A stretch of 64,000 nucleotides of DNA from Sulfurimonas sp. (GTDB lineage: Bacteria > Campylobacterota > Campylobacteria > Campylobacterales > Sulfurimonadaceae): positions 28,565 to 92,564 of the forward strand of contig JAQUFE010000001.1 in assembly GCA_028684815.1 (NCBI GenBank), given 5' to 3'. Within the stretch, counting starts at the first letter, position 1; each line of letters starts with the position of its first letter. The notes under the pieces were generated by a model. The model saw nothing but the letters and a program-made list of their open reading frames with translations. It ran no database searches and was not told where the DNA came from. Positions 60,623-64,000 of the stretch are shown piece after piece. A program made the translations under genes and the position numbers.

Positions 60623-61621
60623 ATGATTAAGATTGCAATTGATGCAATGGGAGGGGACTTCGGTCCCGAACCAATTGTTAAAGGTGCCATGCTAGCACTA
60701 AAAAGAAAGCTTTTTATACCAATATTTGTTGGTAATAAAGATGAAATTTTAGCTCTGTTACCAAAACGTTATAGAGCTAAAGTTTCTATAGTTGAAGCTA
60801 GTGATGTTATCTTAATGTCAGATGCTGCAACAGATGCAGTAAAGAGGAAAGAGAGTAGTATATATAAAGCCATTGAGCTAGTAAGAACGGGTGAAGCTGA
60901 TGGTGTAGTCTCTGCTGGTCATAGTGGAGCTACTATGACTCTTGCAACTCTTAGACTGGGCCGCTTAGATGGTGTGTCTCGTCCTGCACTTGCAACACTA
61001 ATGCCAACCAAATCAGGTCGCCGCTCTATACTACTAGATGCTGGAGCAAATGTTGACTCTAAGGCTATCCATATAGCTCAGTTTGCTATTATGGGTGGAT
61101 GCTACGCCGAAGATCTACTTAAAATCCCAAACCCTAGCATAGGCATACTAGCAAATGGTGAGGAGCCTTCTAAAGGTAATGAAATTACAAAAGAGGCATT
61201 TAAAATTCTTAAAAACTATAAAGGTTTTAAAGGAAATGTAGAAGGCACAGATATTTTTAATGGGACTTGTGATGTTATCGCTTGTGATGGTTTTATAGGC
61301 AACTTAGTCTTAAAGGCTAGCGAAGGTGTTGCAGCTACAATTAGTCAGCTAATCAAAGACTATATAAGAAAGTCTCCTGTAGCAATTACTGGTGCACTTT
61401 TGATGAGAAAAGTTTTTAAACTACTCAAAAAGCAGATTGATTATGCTGAGATTGGTGGAGCTCCACTTATCGGTATAAAAGGTTGTGCTATTGTTAGCCA
61501 CGGAAAAAGTAACTCTAAAGCTATAGAGAATGCTATCTATCAAGCTATAAATTATGTTGATACTGGCGTAAATGAGCATATTGTCTCAAGAATAAAAGAG
61601 TTAAATAATAAGGAAGTTTAA
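60623..61621 (+). CDS. plsX: Phosphate acyltransferase PlsX
   Basis: A 332-aa enzyme that makes acyl-phosphate from acyl-ACP for phospholipid synthesis. [20 protein letters not shown] start, SAGHSGATM and [12 protein letters not shown] motifs. Start ATG 60623 is 3 nt after rpmF. Overlaps fabH by one base. Confidence 0.97.
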   Translation: MIKIAIDAMGGDFGPEPIVKGAMLALKRKLFIPIFVGNKDEILALLPKRYRAKVSIVEASDVILMSDAATDAVKRKESSIYKAIELVRTGEADGVVSAGHSGATMTLATLRLGRLDGVSRPALATLMPTKSGRRSILLDAGANVDSKAIHIAQFAIMGGCYAEDLLKIPNPSIGILANGEEPSKGNEITKEAFKILKNYKGFKGNVEGTDIFNGTCDVIACDGFIGNLVLKASEGVAATISQLIKDYIRKSPVAITGALLMRKVFKLLKKQIDYAEIGGAPLIGIKGCAIVSHGKSNSKAIENAIYQAINYVDTGVNEHIVSRIKELNNKEV

Positions 61622-62619
61622 TGGCTTATGCTGCATTTAGATCTATTGGGGCTTATGTTCCTGCTGATATACTTACTAATGAAGACCTATCAAAGATGGT
61701 TGATACCACTGATGAGTGGATTACTAAAAGAACAGGTATAAAAGAGCGTCGCATCGCAGCAAAAGACCAAACGACTAGTGATATGGGTGTTCGTGCCTCA
61801 GAGCTGGCAATAGAAAGAAGTGGTATAGCTAAAGAAGAGATTGACATGGTGATTTGTGCTACTATCTCACCTGATTATTTCTGTATGCCATCAACTGCAA
61901 CTATCATCTCAAATAAACTCGGACTTGGAAATGTTACAGCTTTTGACATCTCGGCAGCATGTACAGGTTTTGTTTATGTTTTATCTATTGCTAAGGCTTT
62001 TATAGAGTCTGGAATGAAAAAAAATGTTCTAGTTATTGGAGCTGAGAAGTTATCTGCAATAACTGACTATAGCGATAGAGGCACTTGTATCCTTTTTGGT
62101 GATGGTGCTGGTGCTGCTATTATTAGTGCGACTGATGATAAAAGTGAAGCGATTATAGATATACACACCGCAGCTGATGGCACTTACGCAGATCTACTTA
62201 TGACTCCAAATGGAGGAAGTGGCTCAATTCACGACTCACTCGACCAAGAAGCTAATAGTTGTTTTATGCAGATGAAGGGCAATGAGACTTTTAAGGTAGC
62301 AGTTCGTACGCTTACAAAAGATGTTATAGATATACTAGAACAAAACAAGGTGCAAAGTGAAGATATAACTCACTTCGTACCACATCAAGCAAACTACCGC
62401 ATCATAAAAGCGGTAGGCGATGCACTAAAACTAAGAGATGAGCAGGTTGTTATGACGGTTGAGAAGTATGGAAATACTTCAGGTGCATCTATTCCTATGG
62501 CTATCAACGATATCTATGAGCAAGGAAAGTTAAAGAGTGGGGATTTGATGTTGCTTGACGCCTTTGGCGGAGGGTTAACTTGGGGAAGTGCGCTAGTCCC
62601 TTTTTCACCACTCAAATAA
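61621..62619 (+). CDS. fabH: 3-oxoacyl-ACP synthase III (FabH)
   Basis: A 332-aa condensing enzyme starting fatty acid synthesis from acetyl-CoA and malonyl-ACP. The catalytic Cys is in DISAACTGF, His in VPHQANYRI, and Asn in [12 protein letters not shown]. The gene order rpmF-plsX-fabH is the classical one. Confidence 0.97.
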   Translation: MAYAAFRSIGAYVPADILTNEDLSKMVDTTDEWITKRTGIKERRIAAKDQTTSDMGVRASELAIERSGIAKEEIDMVICATISPDYFCMPSTATIISNKLGLGNVTAFDISAACTGFVYVLSIAKAFIESGMKKNVLVIGAEKLSAITDYSDRGTCILFGDGAGAAIISATDDKSEAIIDIHTAADGTYADLLMTPNGGSGSIHDSLDQEANSCFMQMKGNETFKVAVRTLTKDVIDILEQNKVQSEDITHFVPHQANYRIIKAVGDALKLRDEQVVMTVEKYGNTSGASIPMAINDIYEQGKLKSGDLMLLDAFGGGLTWGSALVPFSPLK

Positions 62620-62628
62620 TTTCTCATA

Positions 62629-62809
62629 ATTGAACCATCTGATTCATCTATAAACTAGATTACGTGTCAAGCGTCAAATGACGAGACACGCGTCATCCTA
62701 AACAAATAAACTGTTATCATGAACTCCCAACTCTTCATCCTGAACAAACAAATCGTTATCCTGAACTTGATTCAGGACCTGACTTAATAATTGTTCAAAA
62801 TATTCAATT
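62629..62809 (+). repeat. MITE-like dispersed element, copy H
   Basis: A 181-bp, partly decayed copy just after fabH. Ends ATTGAACCATCTGATTCATC and TTGTTCAAAATATTCAATT. It contains several CCTGAACAAACAAA-type units and an unrelated-looking CTCCCAACTCTTC insert. Confidence 0.85.
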
Positions 62810-62871
62810 AAAATAACACTTTTGCATCACTTATAACACTCCTTGCAAACAAGGTTTCAACCTCGTCAACA

Positions 62872-62914
62872 CTTAGCCGAAGCTCATCGTGGAGAATGCT
62901 ATTAGTTAGCATTC
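62872..62914 (+). repeat. Second dispersed repeat family, copy 2
   Basis: CTTAGCCGAAGCTCATCGTG then a perfect hairpin GAATGCTA-TTAG-TTAGCATTC-type end. Matches 55325-55365 in reverse. A 48-codon minus-strand frame runs through it, but I attribute that to chance. The rest of the gap to 63113 holds only short palindromic pieces. Confidence 0.5.
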
Positions 62915-63113
62915 CTAAAAGCGTCGGTTCCGAAAATACTTTCACCCTTAACACCTTAATAATCCTCTTAGCTCATTCCCATCGTCCTGAGCCTGTGAAA
63001 GAACTTTATAAAAGAACTCTTAAATAAGGGTTCTTTTAATCCCTAAAATGGTACAATACCGTCATAAAACTTCGTAATATATGGCTTTGATGAGTAGTAA
63101 TTATTAAGAAGGC

Positions 63114-63323
63114 TTGAACCGTACACAACAACTATTATTTCCTCCAAGTTTAGATGAGTATGTAGATATACTTAACTTATCAGAATTAGGATTTAAGAAC
63201 CTCTCTAAACGCTCCAATGATGGACAACCAGCTTTTCATCCACAATTACTTATTAAAATTTATATTTATAGTTCTCTCATTCCCATCGTCCTCGGTGGGA
63301 ATGCATATAAGTATATTTTGTAG
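63114..63323 (+). pseudogene. IS1182-type transposase N-terminal fragment
   Basis: Reads RTQQLLFPPSLDEYVD, LSELGFKNLS, then GQPAFHPQLLIKIYIYSS, the DUF772-type start of IS1182/IS4-like transposases. After IYSS the match stops and a CATTCCCATCGTCC...GGTGGGAATG palindrome follows, with the stop soon after. About 55 of an expected 450 or more residues remain. No inverted repeats of the original IS are visible. The nominal start is TTG. Confidence 0.75.
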
Positions 63324-63388
63324 TCTAAGTGATGAGTATATCTGCTTAGTTTATCTGCATTGCACCTAAGCAGAGAAAGGGAAAACAC

Positions 63389-63760
63389 TTAAGCATTTAG
63401 CGCTTTTGTTAAGTCTTTAAAAAACTTTTTTTTATCAGGTAGCTCTATAGTTGCTTCTCTTAGCTTTTCTCCCCACATTGTGTTTGGATAGTGTGAGTCA
63501 TTCTCAAACCTTGCCATTACATGTATGTGAACTCTAGGTAGCATGTTTGCAAATGATGCCATATTAATTTTTGTAGGTTTGTAGTAGCTTAGCATCTCGC
63601 TCTCTACTATGTCGTAAATATCCCATAGTCTTACCCTTAGCTCTTTTGGCAGGTCGCCTAGCTCTCTGTATGGCTCTTTTGTAAAGATTTTTAGCCACGG
63701 TATTTGGCTCTCTTCTTTTTCTATATAGAAATTTCTGTCTTCGTAAATTATATTTTGCAT
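63389..63760 (-). CDS. HIT-family hydrolase
   Basis: A 123-aa protein with the HIT motif region MLPRVHIHVMARFENDSH. Two His are present; the third His of the classical HxHxH is Met, a variant I also associate with diadenosine tetraphosphate hydrolase-like members having ARFEDD. Probably a nucleotide phosphohydrolase. The PMTMWGEKLRE-like C-terminal block (PNTMWGEKLRE) supports that subgroup. Confidence 0.87.
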   Translation of the reverse strand: MQNIIYEDRNFYIEKEESQIPWLKIFTKEPYRELGDLPKELRVRLWDIYDIVESEMLSYYKPTKINMASFANMLPRVHIHVMARFENDSHYPNTMWGEKLREATIELPDKKKFFKDLTKALNA

Positions 63761-63852
63761 TAGTCGTCCTATATATTTTTAAGATTGCATTATACTCTAT
63801 TGTTTTACGCTTTCGTTACTTGAAAGATGTTTCTGTAACTTGCTTGACATCT

Positions 63853-64000
63853 CCGTCATTGCGGGCTTGATCCGCAATCTCATTATGTTTTTAAAACCTC
63901 AAGAGACCCTGAATCAAGTTCAGGGTGACGAGTTTGGAGTTCAGGGCGACGAGTTGGGAGTTCAGGGCGACGAGTTGGAAGTTCAGGGTGACGAGTTGGA
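63853..64000 (+). repeat. Palindrome plus 21-bp tandem repeat at window end
   Basis: GTCATTGCGG-GCTTGAT-CCGCAATCTC (63855-63881), then CCCTGAA-TCAAG-TTCAGGG (63907-63925) related to the second hairpin of the MITE-like family, then units starting GTTCAGGG at 63918, 63939, 63960 and 63981 (21-bp period, GTTCAGGGCGACGAGTTGGGA type). The array continues past the window. Confidence 0.85.

Noticed and set aside
62872..62990. 48-codon minus-strand frame (LGMLTNSILHDELRLSVDEVE...) after fabH
   Set aside because: The composition looks protein-like, but part of it is the second repeat family also found at 55.3 kb, and no homologue is recognised.
63853..64000. Regular 21-bp units at the window end as a CRISPR array
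   Set aside because: Units are contiguous with no spacers; it is a simple tandem repeat.

Overview
The window looks like a chromosome segment of a free-living campylobacterotal (epsilonproteobacterial) sulfur oxidiser or denitrifier, most like Sulfurimonas. Three things point there: AT-rich coding sequence, a clade II (cytochrome c type) nitrous oxide reductase, and gene orders shared with Campylobacter (pglG-like / cheY / prmA / ftsH / psd-like / pssA, and metK / ferredoxin / ndk / DUF177 / rpmF / plsX / fabH). The genus is inferred, not proven.

Layout. 1-4.2 kb: SDR tail, lipoprotein, a small coiled-coil pair that may be ZapB/ZapA-like, tRNA-Arg with an integrase remnant, and a chemoreceptor split by an in-frame stop. 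4.2-7.4 kb: tRNA-Met, groES-groEL and a 148-bp tandem repeat after the groEL terminator. 7.4-10.5 kb: TonB, a rubredoxin gene on the minus strand, TraT-like and unknown lipoproteins, tRNA-Glu and tRNA-Lys. 10.6-22.5 kb: one long run of envelope genes, with two Bat modules (BatA, fused BatB-TPR, BatD) around a CsgG/LPP20 lipoprotein pair and one shared MoxR-DUF58-small membrane protein set. 22.9-26.8 kb: a NosB-like membrane protein fused to cytochrome c, then nosZ. 27-30.1 kb: S41 protease and a large unknown membrane protein. 30.1-33.5 kb: a minus-strand cassette bounded by imperfect direct repeats of about 90 bp. 33.6-39.9 kb: trpA, an Hpt protein, panB, ruvB, an AI-2E family permease, lipid A acyltransferase and heptosyltransferase. 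39.9-48.8 kb: PilZ protein, PglG-like protein, hisH, hisA, cheY, prmA, ftsH, psd-like, pssA. 48.8-57.4 kb: TPR protein, DUF2201/VWA protein, REC-REC-GGDEF, helicase, peroxiredoxin, GDP-fucose synthase. 57.8-64 kb: metK to fabH, a transposase fragment and a HIT protein.

The most interesting locus is the cassette at 30.1-32.1 kb. It encodes a Sec-exported 156-aa protein with a correctly spaced double-glycine-type leader motif inside its exported part, an outer-membrane beta-barrel, and a periplasmic C39-type cysteine peptidase. I infer a small secretion/maturation system that recalls FapD/FapF of the functional amyloid pathway but has a different substrate.

Spacers are unusually rich in palindromic repeats. 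There are eight copies of a MITE-like element with terminal inverted repeats near ATTGAAC-CTCTGATTAAT. A separate hairpin family has an invariant GGACT(T/G)GTTC tip and a covarying stem, and sits upstream of groEL, rpmF and the AI-2E permease gene. At least four spacers carry exact or near-exact tandem duplications of 71-148 bp.
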